A stretch of DNA of 64,000 nucleotides from Hirudinaria manillensis. Its lineage: Eukaryota; Annelida; Clitellata; Hirudinida; Hirudinidae. The DNA is taken from assembly GCA_034509925.1 (NCBI GenBank), contig CM067530.1, positions 11,237,001 to 11,301,000 of the forward strand. The letters are read 5' to 3'. The number at the start of each line of letters is the position of its first letter. Position 1 is the first letter of the stretch. The notes beneath the pieces are model-generated. The model made no database searches. It saw only the letters and a list, made by a program, of their open reading frames with translations, and was not told the DNA's origin. A program made the position numbers and the translations under genes. This document shows positions 47,571 through 60,450 of this stretch, in pieces.

Positions 47571-48915
47571 ATCATAATCATCGCCATTCAAGTTTCGCAT
47601 AGGTGCAGTGGCAGTCTTGCTCCGATTGAAGCATCGACCGAAATCAGATGTAAACAAGTCCGTTGGTCGTCATGACAACGCCGTGCGAGCGATAAACAAG
47701 TGAACGTTCGGTCGATCATGAGAAAAATGGCAAGGGATGGGCCGCAAGATTTTTAGACATTTGTTTAAATCTTCTCTTTTCAGAAGAAACATTAATTTAT
47801 TGCATTAAATAAGAACTATTAATTTAGAAAAGTTTGCATAAATTAAATTAATTTAAATTATTGTATCATTTATATTTTAAACAAAAAAAAACCCAGAAAA
47901 AATGTGGTGGAGAAGGAAACTCACCAAGAAACTTTTGAGGAGTCTTGTACCGAAGTCCGCCGCCTTGGTTTGGGTTCCCACTGATTGGGATGCCATTCTC
48001 CTCGTTGGGGGCAACTGAAATGGATGCTGATGATGACGACGAAGATGGCTTTAATAGTGATGATGATGATGATAATAGTACCTAGGGTGGTTACAATATG
48101 TAATGATGGTGGACATTTTCTTATGATAGACCGCATTACTGCATGAATATTTCAACTAAACCGTAACATTTTTAATTGCTATATTAGTGACGTTAATTAA
48201 CTTCTCTTGTTGAACTACCTTCTACAAATTCGTAAGAATCTAAAGATGGCACAGAGAAGAAAGTCGTTTGAAAACGAATGTAGTTTTTGAAACTTGTTTT
48301 GCTTTCTATAAAAATTTAACGTCGAGTCTTTGTATTCGAAGCAGAAAAAACAGCAGTTTGTCTGCTGTTAGGCATTTGTACCGATATAACTAACTTCCGA
48401 GAGAATTGTCTTTGTTTATGAATTTTGAAAAATATTTCGTCACTCTTGAGAATTTATTTGGCGCTTAATATTTAACTACCATATGTAACAGCACGTGTAT
48501 GCATAACAAGGTTTCTACATCAAGGTCAGTTATGTTATTTTCGCATGGAAAATAGGGACCTAACTACTTCATATATATGACAACGTAGAACTAAGACTTG
48601 TGCTAAAGTCATAAACACATCAGAAGTCTCAGTACGAACAGTTAATTAACTATTATAGATTATTATCTCTATCAATTGAAAGCCACCAGAGAGCGGCTGC
48701 AAATGACAACATCATAAACTAAAAGTAAACGTGGATAACAAAAGCTCAAATATCGTGGTAACGATAGAAAGCGATTCTAAACATTTGAATATTTATTTCA
48801 AAAGTCAAATAAACTTATAAGTTAAATTTAAACTTTTAATAATAAATTTAAAACTAACAATGGTTTGCTGACTTCCAGGATGGACATCAGATTCTTTTGG
48901 CTCAGAAACTTCCAT
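45782..48915 (-). CDS. Small unrecognised protein, upstream first-exon form
   Basis: Exons 48915-48873 (MEVSEPKESDVHPG, donor GGAA|GTCAGC), 48014-47925 (APNEENGIPISGNPNQGGG, ending TPQKFL, donor CTTG|GTGAGT) and 46002-45782. All phases are 1 and agree, giving 117 residues. The shared last exon reads SKPPKDQVKPKVGEHDPGV, then TYECCLDVSCVEPPPILPMD, and ends ATLLAFTMDNK. The middle and last exons look truly coding. The first exon is short and its donor is weak. Hydrophilic, with no signal peptide and no membrane segment. I do not recognise the family. Confidence 0.45.
47142..47153 (-). promoter_or_regulatory. Possible TATA box
   Basis: TATATATATA run followed, in the minus direction, by a GC-richer leader-like stretch. 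Inference only; such runs are common in this AT-rich DNA. Confidence 0.25.
47418..47570. repeat. ATT trinucleotide array, about 150 bp
   Basis: Long ATT repeat with two short interruptions. It opens poly-Ile and poly-Asn frames that are not genes. Confidence 0.95.
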
Positions 48916-50876
48916 CTCTGACAAAATCGTTGATATTCTCGATGGATGATTAATAATATTATTACTACCAACTACTTTATTATTATCTATATAAAATATT
49001 ATTATCTAATAGCAGTAGTACTAATATTATACTCTGTCCTTTTCAGAACTGCCACTCGACTTGTGGCAGTCCCCCTTTTATAAAAGGGCTCGCGAAGTGA
49101 TGCAGACGACGACGATGACGATGACGATTATTGCGACAACAACAATGAAATCGATGTTGCCTGAAGAAAAACGGTTTCATTAAAATCTTTTTTTTTGTTA
49201 TTTTTTTAAAATATTTTTTTCGAATTCAAAACAACCATTTTAGTCAGAAAACATCAAAAGATTGAAAGAACAATGTTCCAAAATCATCCGCAGAACTCCA
49301 ACTTTCATCCTCCGTGCCTCTTGATTTGGAGGTCCACAAAAAAAATTTTTTTTTTTGGTGGGGTGGTCTTTTTAATTTCGAGGACGATTTATAAAATGCT
49401 GTTGGGTCTGTCCATCGGTCTCAGTGGAGTGGAATTTTCCTCCTAATTATGCCTGCTTGAAATACCGAGATCCAAAGTTTATCATTCATTCTATGCATCC
49501 ATCCGTCCATCCATCCATTCCTCTAAAATGTCCATATTTCATATTCTTTTATCGAGTTTCTTTCTGGATCACAGTCCACGAAATTAAAAAAAAAAACCAG
49601 TCTCGTGTTTCCTGACATCTGAGATGTTTCTAAATTATTGCTCAGAGCCACTTAGGCTGTCAACATCGCTTGGCAAATCCAGCTTAGGGAAAATAACAGC
49701 AGCAAAGAAAATGACAAGAAAAATATAGGAAGATTTTTAAAGATCTCGACAAAAAACATCTTAAGTGCAACTAAACAATGCAAACATTAATTGTCGTCGT
49801 TGCCGTCATCTTGCGAGCGGAAAATCAAACATGGCAGACATTGAAGGATCAGGTAACTGCGGCTAAAAGCTCGATTTAAGCGAATAAAGTTCTCGAATTA
49901 GAACAACAGGCGGCATTAAAGTGAGTTCAAAGATAATCTCCAAATGAGCCAAATCGACACGATTTATCGAAAACTCCCAAACAACAGCTAAAGTTTGAAG
50001 TGTCAAAATTGCAGCTTTTTTGACAGTAGATGTGGGAAAAGTATTTTTACTATATTTTAAAGAAAAATTATTAAAAACAAACATTTAGTGTCATAGTGAA
50101 TTTTTTAAATCACGGCAAAAACTTGTCTAAATTTATTCAGGTGTCTGCTTTTTAAGTTATTCACTCACCTGAATTACAAACGGCCTTATAAAGTACATAA
50201 AAATCTTTAAATTGAGAGGTAATCTGCCACTCATGCAGAAAGATGAAAGGACCACTACCAACTCTACAGCTCACATGGGAAGGTTCAATAAAGTTATGAA
50301 TTGAAACTTTAAGTAAAGAAATTATTTTGGAAATTAACACTAGCGACTCGTAGTGAATCTCATTGAACTGACTTAAAAATTGGTTTTTAAGATTATTTAA
50401 AAGTAAAAAGTTGGCGCATTTTTTCGTGAGAAGTTTGTTTAAAAGCAAGTTTTTATTGTCCAAAATATCGGCGAAATTAATATCTGTTAAATCGGTTTGT
50501 TAGAAACAGTAAAAGGTTTGATGTAAAAAATTCGAGCTTTAATGGAATCCGAGCTTAAAATTGATGACGAATGACAATATTTACTAATTAAAACTCAAAT
50601 AAATTATGTATAATGCAAGCATAATAATGAATACAATTTTTTAGTTTAACATCACCATTGACTGATGTTCATAACATAATTCTTGCAATAATTAACATGC
50701 GGATTACAAATTTATAAAGAAACTAATTTAACAATTTATTTAAAATTAAAAACAAAAAAAATAGCAAATGCAAACAAATAATTTGATTCGAAAGCTGTAA
50801 ACAAGGGGGTGAGTGGGATAATTTGTCTCGGGAAGGAACGAGCCAGCGATCCGTTTTGATTTGCATTTCTAACAAA
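48916..50876. other. Region between the small gene and the DHHC gene
   Basis: Mostly AT-rich non-coding DNA with a CCAT repeat near 49498-49520. The part 49863-50484 holds a possible exon pair on the minus strand, listed separately. Confidence 0.4.
49863..50484 (-). CDS. Possible 3' exon pair of an unrecognised gene
   Basis: An open stretch after an AACAG acceptor (about 50484) reads INFADILDNKNLLLNKLL and later FIFLHEWQITSQFKDFYVLY. It ends at a strong donor (TCAG|GTGAGT, about 50170, phase 1). An in-phase acceptor near 50023 leads to AILTLQTLAVVWEFSINRVD, a frame ending at 49863. No start exon was found. The amino-acid mix looks protein-like, with a faint resemblance to RhoGEF (DH) helices, but this is weak. 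Confidence 0.25.
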
Positions 50877-53800
50877 ATGCCTAACAAGGTATTGGGATAT
50901 TGTTTTTCTGCCGTCAGGACTGTTCCTGTAATATTCATCACGGCCGTCGTGGTGTGGTCCTACTATGCCTACGTTATTCAGATGTGTTTATGTGAGTGAT
51001 AACACTTTTGGAGTTGTTTGATTTCTTAAAAATCTTAAAGAGTTATATTTTGTTGAACGAATGAAATCGTTATTGTAGCATTTTTTAATGAGATCAGTTA
51101 TAATAAGGGTTCTACCCATCTGACAAATAAACATTGATTGCTTACAGTTACAGTGGACAATGTGGCAGAGAAAGGTCTGATCAAATTTTGTTATATTTTT
51201 TTTACAATATTTCATTACCAATAAAAAAGAATATAGTGAACCATTTTCTATGTGCTTAATTGAGAGGAGATTAGATTAATGCATCATGTTGAGGGCAAAT
51301 TAAATGTTATGGATTTATGGACAATTTCATGAGCATCAATTATTTTTATTTGCTGGTATTTGCTAAAAACGAAATCTTCATGTGGAATCTTTGGATGAAT
51401 GAAATGACATAATCACTAATTATTATTTATTCATCCTAATAACTTTAGTGCTGTACCTGATCTTCTATCATCCCATCCTCATTATGTTCCTCTGGTCCTT
51501 CTGGAAGACCATCTTCACCCCGATAGCTCTGCCGCCCTACGAGGTTTGATCAGCACGGCATCAATATTCATCATGACATTAACATAATCTAGGCATAATC
51601 ATTAACATAATCTAGGCATAATCCATCTATTGTATTTAATCTAGACTTGATGAATATACACGTAACCTCGAACGAACACATTCGTCGAGTGATTATTTAT
51701 AATCGTAGCTCATTTACGTATTCAAATCTCTCGGCAGTACAACCTGGCCAGCTCGGAACAGGTGACCCACGACCTCTTGAACTCTAACCTCGACCGGAAA
51801 AAGGTCCTCAATAACTTCGGGAGGTCGCTGGGGGTCCAATGCCGACTCATCACCGGAGGTAAACTCCCGTCGCCGTGGTTACCGCGACCGACGCGTATCT
51901 AAACTATGCGTGTTTTCTCTTCTTCAGACGTCAGGTTTTGCGAGAAATGCAACTCAATCAAGCCCGATCGGGCCCATCACTGTTCCGTGTGCGGCAAGTG
52001 AGAGGATGCGATTCGTAGTTGTTGTTGTTGCGGGACGTGTTGAGACGGTGTTGTTGATGTTGTTGTTGTTTTTAACTTCCAGTCCATTACATAATTGGAT
52101 GATTTAAAATGTATTTTCGTGATTAATTAACAAAAAATAAGGGAATATTATTTTATTTTTTTTTTTTTTTTTTATTCATCTTGTCATTTTTTTTCTGCAC
52201 AGATGCATCTTGAAGTTGGACCATCACTGTCCCTGGTGAGAGTGTACTTGTATTTGCCTTGTCAGAATCATTATCATCATCAATGTCATCTTTTCTGTTT
52301 TCATTATAAATATTATCTCATATTTTTTTTTAAATATTATTATAATTAAACCTCGATGCATTCTTTAAAATTATCCGGTTGTCCAATTTACAAACTTTAT
52401 GCTGTACATGATGATGCTTAGTGTACAGTTTTTTGTGGAAAGTCTGAACAGTCATTTTGAGGAATTACATTTTTAATTATTACAAATGTTTTAAAATCAT
52501 CGAATTGATTTATTTATTTTGTTGTTGTTGTTGTTTTGTTTGCGACAACAACAACAGGGTCAACAACTGCATTTGCTTCTCCAACTACAAGTTCTTCTTC
52601 TTGTTCCTGTCGTACGGACTCCTGTACTGCTTGTACATATTCGCCACTACTGTCAAGTACTTCATTCAGTTTTGGAGTGTGAGTCTATTTTTATTATTAT
52701 TATTATTAAATAATACACATATATGAAATATATTTGAAAATAATATACATATACATTTTATAAACATACCTGCATTGTAACTAGGATCTCTAAAATAAGT
52801 CCAAACCAATAGTTTTTCATAAATTTTTAATAAAATCCAAGACCTTCAAAATATTTGCGTCCTTCCCAAAACCAGGGCATATCTGTGTCAACTGGTTCTG
52901 GTAACCTTAGCAACCTGCACATCGTTTTCCTCTTCTTTGCCAGTGTCATGTTCTTCATATCCCTGGTGGCACTGCTCAGCTACCACTGCTACCTCGTTGC
53001 TCTCAACAGGACTACGATTGGTCGGTTCTTTCGTTCGTTTTTATTGGTCGAGCTTTAATCATTCGGGAGGGGCCTCTCTCTCCAAGTCATGGTTAAAAAT
53101 ATGCGACGATGGATTCCTTCCTTTCCAGAGTCATTCCAAGTTCCGATGTTCACCAACGGAGTTCAGGACTGCCACGCGTTCGACCTCGGATTCCGGTCGA
53201 ACTTCATCGAGGTCTTCGGAGACGACCCGAAGCTCTGGTTCCTCCCGATATTCACGAGGTGAGACCTTCCGATCTTCGATGGTGGCTTCCAGTTGCAGTT
53301 CTGACTGGGTCGTGTTGGATGGCAATAAGTGACAGGAGTTTTTCTGGCTTGCCGTGAATTAGGAAATAGTTTATGGTTGGGTTAGGGACTGATTGGGTTG
53401 GGTACTAATGATTCCAACCTGTGAATTGTTTTGTTCCATCTTGTGTTGTCTTGTTCCTATCACTTAACCAATATTTAAACGTGCACATGAGTCATCGACA
53501 AATAAACGATGCAAATAAACGATGCAAATTCGTTTGCAGTTTTGGCAACGGCCTGAAGTATCCGACTCGATTCATCCCCCTGCCCAGCAACTACAACACC
53601 ATGGACTCCGTCATGAACCTCAGCAGCACCCACACGTTAGTTTTCACTGGACATGTTCCTTCTGCTTTTATTTTTTCATAAATTTGCAAAAAGAAATCAT
53701 CAGAATAATTGGGAGAAGAATTTATTACAACTATTATTTATTTCTAATTTAAAATATATTTTTGAATTAATTTTTTTTTAATTTATAATTTTACGATCGG

Positions 53801-54341
53801 CGATTTTAATTCTCTCACAAATCAAAACCGAAACCTCCAGGAACGTGACGGGCTCCGAGTCGACCGTCGTGGACGTTTACGGGACTTCGGACCTGCCGAA
53901 CGGGAAGGAAGGAGGAGGCGTCGAAGGTGACAGGGACACCAACCTGCTGCTGAGCGAGGGTAACAGCAACAATCACCGCAACAACAGCAGTCACCCGACC
54001 AATGGCGACGTAGGCAACTACCCAGGTCCTGGCTCTCTTTGTTGTTCATTGGCTTTTTTTTTTCTTGATTTTATTTACGGCTTAAATTGAATAATAATTG
54101 GGGAGTTGAATTGTAATATGTAGTAATGTGCTGTTGTGTTGTAGTTTGATGCTTTATTAATAACTAGTTGATTTTATTATAATCCTTGTTTATTACTAGT
54201 GCCATGCATAATGATTTATTGGTAAAGTAATTATTATTAATTATTATTATTATTATTATTATTTGGAACTTACTTGAGTTGTCAACTAAAATTAATTTGA
54301 TTTAATTAAATATTCCAGTTTATTCCAACTTCATGAGCTGA
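50877..54341 (+). CDS. ZDHHC15: DHHC palmitoyltransferase (ZDHHC2/15 type)
   Basis: S-acyltransferase that palmitoylates cysteines of target proteins at Golgi, endosome or plasma membrane. Eleven exons: 50877-50991, 51449-51543, 51738-51858, 51928-51997, 52203-52235, 52558-52678, 52876-53020, 53129-53258, 53540-53635, 53841-54025, 54319-54341, closing in frame to 377 residues. Four hydrophobic segments fit the family: the first near residues 15-37 (VWSYYAYV), the second in exon 2, two more after the catalytic domain. The Cys-rich domain runs from [20 protein letters not shown] to the catalytic DHHC at 140-143 and [17 protein letters not shown] and [13 protein letters not shown] match ZDHHC2/15. 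The C-terminal tail is Gly/Asn-rich and ends YSNFMS. ZDHHC2 and ZDHHC15 cannot be separated by eye; the symbol marks the subfamily. Confidence 0.92.
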
Positions 54342-55665
54342 GCAGTCCCTTGCTGGAGAACTCGAAGAGCCGTGCTTCGGATCGATGTTATTTTTGAGGG
54401 TGGGTGTTGCAAATGACCCTGCAAATGACCTTGACCCTAGATCGAGGAATGTTTTCCAGTTCGAGTTGTTGCGACGTGTGACTTGAGGATCCTGAATAGG
54501 TTGATCATTATTTACCTTCTTTACTAATTTCCCATAATTTTTTGTTGTTCTTTTTGTTGTCAACGACGATTTTCTTTCTTAACGACAAGATGGCAACGTT
54601 TCATGCAATTTGAACTCTCCGGCCAAATTTCTCTCTCAGCGTCCTTCGCAGAGTCGCCGACTTTGCCTGATCTCTCGTAGACATAAAAAGCAAAGCCTCC
54701 CTCGTAGAATGTCGAGTTTTGCTCCTTTTTATTTCATGAAGCATTTATTCCGTGCTGAGGAAAATAACGTGAGCGAGATTTTTTATAAAGATTCGACAGG
54801 GGTCGTTGCTATTTCAAAATTTCTCCGTTGATGTTTGCTTTTAAATTGTTCCAAATCAACATAATGGGCTGTCTTGACCACCTGTTTGTATTCTATTTAT
54901 TGGCTCTTTTATCCGAATGATGTTCGAATCTTGTCTCTCGTCAAGATTGTGGCGTAACCTTACTCTTATTCTTTTTTACAGAATGAATGTGATTTAGCTA
55001 GACATTTTGTAATTTTTGTATTTAACTTAACCATGTTTTAATTGAAACAGTTAATCATTTTAATATGTGCTTATTTTGAGTTCTGGGGAACGAGCAATAT
55101 ACTGGAGATGCTCCCTTTACTTGAGGATGAGGAGTGAAATAAAATTTGATGGCTTTTGACTTCATTTTGAATGTTTATTTATTGTTGCTGAGTTTCGCAA
55201 ATGTAATTCTCATAGCAGACATATAAGAATTTGTAAGATTTAGAAGCAACTGGATGTGTGTTTAAGTAATTTTTCCAGTTCTGTGGAACTTCACTGAATC
55301 AGTTAGGAACTATTGCGAAGTAATGGTTATGAGCCTCTTCGTTTTAATCTTTATTCTCGGAAAAAGACGAAGAAAATGTCGTGATCTCGGTAATATCTTG
55401 GTTTGTTTGTGCGTGATTATTTTTTCCTCAAACATAATAAAGTCAATTGACGATTCAAAATTTAAAGCTTGGGTTTAAAAACTAGACATGAATAAATTAT
55501 TTTAAAAATAATATAATTTCAATGTAAAATTAATATTTTAGATGTGATTTCAGAGTTTACAGAGGCAATATAATCGCAACTAGACGGTGTGGCTCTGCTA
55601 TTGTTGTGTAGGTAGTGAAGTGCTTTCGTTCGCTTTTAGTTTCGCACGAAATAGTAACTTTCAAA
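54342..55665. other. Spacer between the DHHC gene and DNAJC7
   Basis: 3' UTR of the DHHC gene (AATAAAA near 55139) and promoter of DNAJC7. Small open frames here lack splice or start support. Confidence 0.5.
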
Positions 55666-58600
55666 ATGCCCAACGAAGAATCGCCAGTTGAAAGTATGGA
55701 ATATGATTGTGAGGCGGATCAAGCACAGATCAATGACCAGAAGAGCGTAGAAAATGGTGTTCCAGAGATTGAACCCGAAGTGTGAGTTGGACTTTTCGTT
55801 TACGATTTGATCCAAATTAGCACAGTTTTCGAGTTTTATTAACCATAATTCATTTCTTACAAATGGAGGATCGTCTTTCGAATTTTGATCCACATCTGTT
55901 ATTTGTCGTCAGCGTCGAAACGTGTTGCTAGTCAATGGTGTTTAAGAAATGTCGCTATATTGAATTAGAGTAGCTTTTGATGTATCGCGGAAAATCATTG
56001 TTCAATATCGTTGGTGGTTTTAATAGGCAATATTCCAAATCAAGAAAAATATTAATCAAACTTCATTTTCAATTTTTTATGTCTGCTGTTTTTAGTGAAA
56101 ATCTTTATAATCTTGATTTTAGTGCGGCCGAAGCACATAAGAACCTAGGCAATGCAGAATATGCCCAGAAGAACTATTCGAAAGCCGTTGAATTTTACAC
56201 CAAGGCTATTGGTTAGTGGAGTTGGTTTTTTTTTTTTAACAAGGAGTCAATTTGGAAACAAATTGGCAATTTAAAAAGGCATATTAAGATAAGATCATGA
56301 AATAAAATAAGGCAATTAAGATAAAGTGATGAAATTGATGAATGATTATGGCCATATGTCATGTCATGTCATAACATAACTACATTAATAACAAACAAAC
56401 AAACAAAAACAACCATCTTGCATAATGGTAAGGCACTAGCTCAGCAGCAGAAACAACCTCTCACCAGACAATACCAGCTGTGCTCGCTTTCTCTAGAAAC
56501 CCCCCCTGTTGGGATTTCTCATGATTTCCAAGGAATCAATGAATGATAATCTTTTATTTATGGATTGTTTGTGGTCGATTATTAGGCTTATTAAAAATTA
56601 AATCACCAAAAGGCTGAAATATTATTATTTTAAATAATTAATTATATGTATTTATAAATAACAATAAAATTATGATTTAAACATATTTTATCGTTCATAA
56701 CATTTCTATTCACAGAAACATTCCCACAAGCTTCCTACTACGGAAACAGAGCAGCAGCCTACGTCATGTTGACCCAATTCCCGAAAGCCCTCGAAGATGC
56801 GAGGAGGTCGACCCAGATCGACCCCACTTTCACGAAGGTTGGTTTGATTGGCCAATGTCGAGGTCACTTTTGATAGAAGCAGAGTGATGATTGGTCAACA
56901 AATCCTGTTTGATTGATGAAAGGAATGAGTTGATTGTGTTTTCTTTTTTTTTTGCCAGGGTTACATGAGGGAAGCCAAATGCCAGCTGGCTCTTGGCGAG
57001 GTCGCGGCTGCCGTCCACTTGTACGAGAAGGTTCTGGAAACCGAGCCCAGAAATGCTGCGGCCCTCTCCGAGGTGAGACGATCGTGATGATGATGATTGC
57101 GATGACATGTCGAGATTTTGCTCGGTTTTTAAATCTTTATCGGATTATTAAATCTAATCGTTTGCTTTAAAACAGCACAAACAGGCAAAGTACGTTCAGG
57201 GTTTGCTGTTGAAATCCGACCTCAGTTATCAAAAGGAGGACTTCAGGACTGTAAGTAAACTGGTGGTTTTATGTTTTTGATATTTTTTTTCTTACTTGAC
57301 TGAGATGATGAAATGTGAATTGTTATCATTCTTGGCAAGTGCTCATCAACTTGTATGAAATTAATAAATGATGATTTTGATAATAATAACAATAATGATA
57401 ATTATAATTATAATAATAATTAAAAAAAAAAAAATAATAGTTGATGACTACTTGTTAACTTGCACAAAGCTATTTAACAACAAGTAATGTTTTACAAACC
57501 AACCATAGAATCATTAAAGTCATTTACAAACACGAACTCAACCATCCTCATTCCAGGTGATTTACAACATGGACAGGTGCATCGAGATCTGCACCTATTG
57601 CTCCAAGTTCAAAGTCCTGAAGGCAGAGTGTCTCGCATCGCTCGGAAGATACGACGAGGCACAGAACCTTGCCAGGTACGCGAAAGGGCACGACCTTTGA
57701 ACCGGGGTCGGGGTGGATTAGGGTGTTGATGATGATATGCTAGGTTAAATGGATTGGATAGGTCATTTGTCTGGCTGGGTCTAGGACTAGATTGACATAA
57801 GAGTCGTGCAAGCAAACAGCAATTAACGATTTAAATTAATTAATTAACCATCATGATAAGACAAGTAATAATAACACTAACGAATAACACTCTGACGATT
57901 TATTGTTTTATTAGTTGTGATTAAATTTTAAATTCTTGTCCTTCAGTGACGTCCTGAGAGTCGACGGACTGTGCGCAGACGCCTATTACGTGCGAGGTCT
58001 GTGCCTCTACTACACGGAAGCATACGACAAGGCTTTCCAGCACTTCCAGCAAGTTCTTAGGACCGCTCCGGACCATGCCAAGGCCAGAGACGTCTACAGG
58101 GTTGGTACATGATGATGATGATGATTATAGCGATTGTGGTGGGTGATGATAGTGATGATGATAATGACTGCAGATGATGATGATGATGATGGCAGCTTTA
58201 GAATCAGACAATGGCATAGGCTGTGATGATCTAAGCTTGTCTACCTGCAACAATGCACTTATTATAGTTATTATTATTGTTATTATAGTTAATGATTGTT
58301 GTGTGATTGGCTTATAATTCATTCAACAAGTGAGCAATGAATCATTGAGAGGTTTAAGAACTTGCAGTGCAATGACTATCAAATCAATTCAATCATTCAT
58401 TCATTCATTTGAATGTTCTTTTGTTCTTCTGTTGACAATGATGTGAGGCTCTTAATGTTCAATGATATTTGCACACATCATCAACTGTCAGTGCTGGCTT
58501 CATCCAACATGTTAATTGGCAATTATTGGTGGAGTACGTGGTCCTAATCGAGTCAAGGCGAACGATCCATGAATGGACAGCAACGAGACCAAAGTCTCTG

Positions 58601-60450
58601 CCACCAACTGCACTTAGGTGTTGCTTCAAAAATACTGCGTCAAAGTCACTTGCAAAGCCATTGAGTTCAAACTGCGAATGAAATCTAACGAAAGGCGTTT
58701 GATCGTGTTTTTTGTTCTCTCAAATCATTTGATTCATAAGAAGCTTAAAAAAAAAATTCAAAATGGAACAAAATCTAATTAAAACTGCACCAACTGACCT
58801 CCAGAAAGCAAAGAGTCTGAAAGCAAAGAAGGACGAAGGAAATGCTGCCTACTCGAAGGGCAAGTATTCGGAAGCCGAGACTCTCTACAAGGAAGCCCTG
58901 TTGGTGGATCCGCTGAACGTAACTTCCAATGCCAAACTCCACTACAATCTTGCCACAATTTACAGTCAGGTGAGACTTGTTTTTTGCTGTTGTTGTTGTT
59001 GTGTCTGAGCTTGTTTCATCGAGAATCATCGTCGTGATGGACTCTGAGAGGAGAAACTCCTGTCTTTTGATTTGTAAATTGTGTCTAACTGCGACTTTAT
59101 TGTCGTCGTGATGGGCGACCATTTTTTGCCGAGAGAAATGTTTCTTTCGACGTGTTTCATCTCACGAGACAAACGTGACAAATTACCACAAAGAGATTAA
59201 TAATAATCGATATCATCTTCCGACAGTCGAGAAAGTACGACGAGGCTGTCAAGCATTGCACGAGTGCCATCAAGTTGGACAAGAACTACACAAAAGCTTA
59301 CGTCAAGAGAGCACACTGGTGAGTCGTCGTAGACTTGTTGCGTCGAAAGTTGCATGACATCAGACGACAGTCTTCCTTGAACTGAGAAAAGGAATTCTAT
59401 CTGAATCATTCTTAATGCTCGCTTGGAATTATGTGGTCTCCTTTTCATGCATTTGCCTGCTCCTTGTCTTTCATTTTCAACTCTTAATGCTGCCCTTTTG
59501 TATACGTGCAAATATTTTGTGCGTCGTTTGCACACGCTGCACGTGTGTGTGTGCGGGTGCGTGCGTGTTGATTTCCAACGTTTGCTCACCAATTATTCTG
59601 TCGTCCCTCGCAACAGCTACACGGAGTTGGAGAAGTACGAAGAAGCGGTGAAAGAGTACGAGACCATCTTAAAGTTCGACAGGAGCAAAGGTAGGTTTCA
59701 ACGGATGTTCTTCCAATGCTAATTATCATAATACATGCATGTGTGGGTGATATTGAATCATGCTTATAATAATATTATAATTCTGCAGAGATCAGAGTGG
59801 CCCACGAGAAGGCCAAACTGAGGTTGAAGAAGAGCAAGAGAAAGGACTACTACAAGATACTCGGCATCGACAAGAACGCAGGAGACGACGAAATCAAAAA
59901 GGCGTACAGGAAGCGAGCCCTTCTCCATCATCCTGGTTTGTTTTGCCATCTGATTGGTTCCCTATGTATTATAGACGTGATTGACTCTCATGAGGCTTGA
60001 ATCCCATTGGTGGATGAATTAGTGATTAGTTTGATTAACATAATGAACTATATATGTATATAATATAATATAAATTATAATATTTAATGAATATATAACA
60101 GGCTGTTGCATTAAATCCTAAATACATCATCATCATCATCTTTTTTCGGTTCAGATCGACACTCCAGTGCCACTGAAGAGGTCAAGAAGGCAGAGGAGGT
60201 CAAGTTCAAGGAGATCGGAGAAGCCTATTCTGTGCTCTCCGATCCCAAGAAGAAACCCCTCTACGACAGCGGCCACGACCTCGAGGATATCCAGAACGGA
60301 GGAGCCAGCGGTTTTGACGGAGGCGTCGACCCGAACTTTGTCTTCCAGAGTTTCTTCGGGGGATCGAAAGGGGGATTCTCGAACGGAGCCAGCTTCCAGC
60401 AGGGAGGTTTTCCTTCCGGAGGATTCCCAGGATTCTCCTTTCACTTTTAA
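55666..60450 (+). CDS. DNAJC7: DnaJ homolog subfamily C member 7 (TPR2)
   Basis: Co-chaperone that links HSP70 and HSP90 in the cytosol. Twelve exons: 55666-55781, 56123-56211, 56716-56837, 56959-57072, 57176-57250, 57557-57675, 57947-58100, 58805-58969, 59227-59318, 59617-59690, 59789-59935, 60155-60450, giving 520 residues. Tetratricopeptide repeats fill residues about 40-370 (for example [20 protein letters not shown] and [20 protein letters not shown]). The J domain starts at 393 ([12 protein letters not shown]) and its HPD triad at 421-423 is split by the last intron. A Gly/Phe-rich tail ([10 protein letters not shown] to GFPGFSFHF) ends the protein as in human DNAJC7. An acidic leader of about 38 residues precedes the first TPR. 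Length and order match the family. Confidence 0.95.

Noticed and set aside
47316-47675. Poly-isoleucine and poly-asparagine proteins
   Set aside because: Products of an ATT microsatellite; no start context or splice support.
53522-53752. Gln/His-rich frame over DHHC exon 9
   Set aside because: Frame-shifted shadow of the palmitoyltransferase exon.
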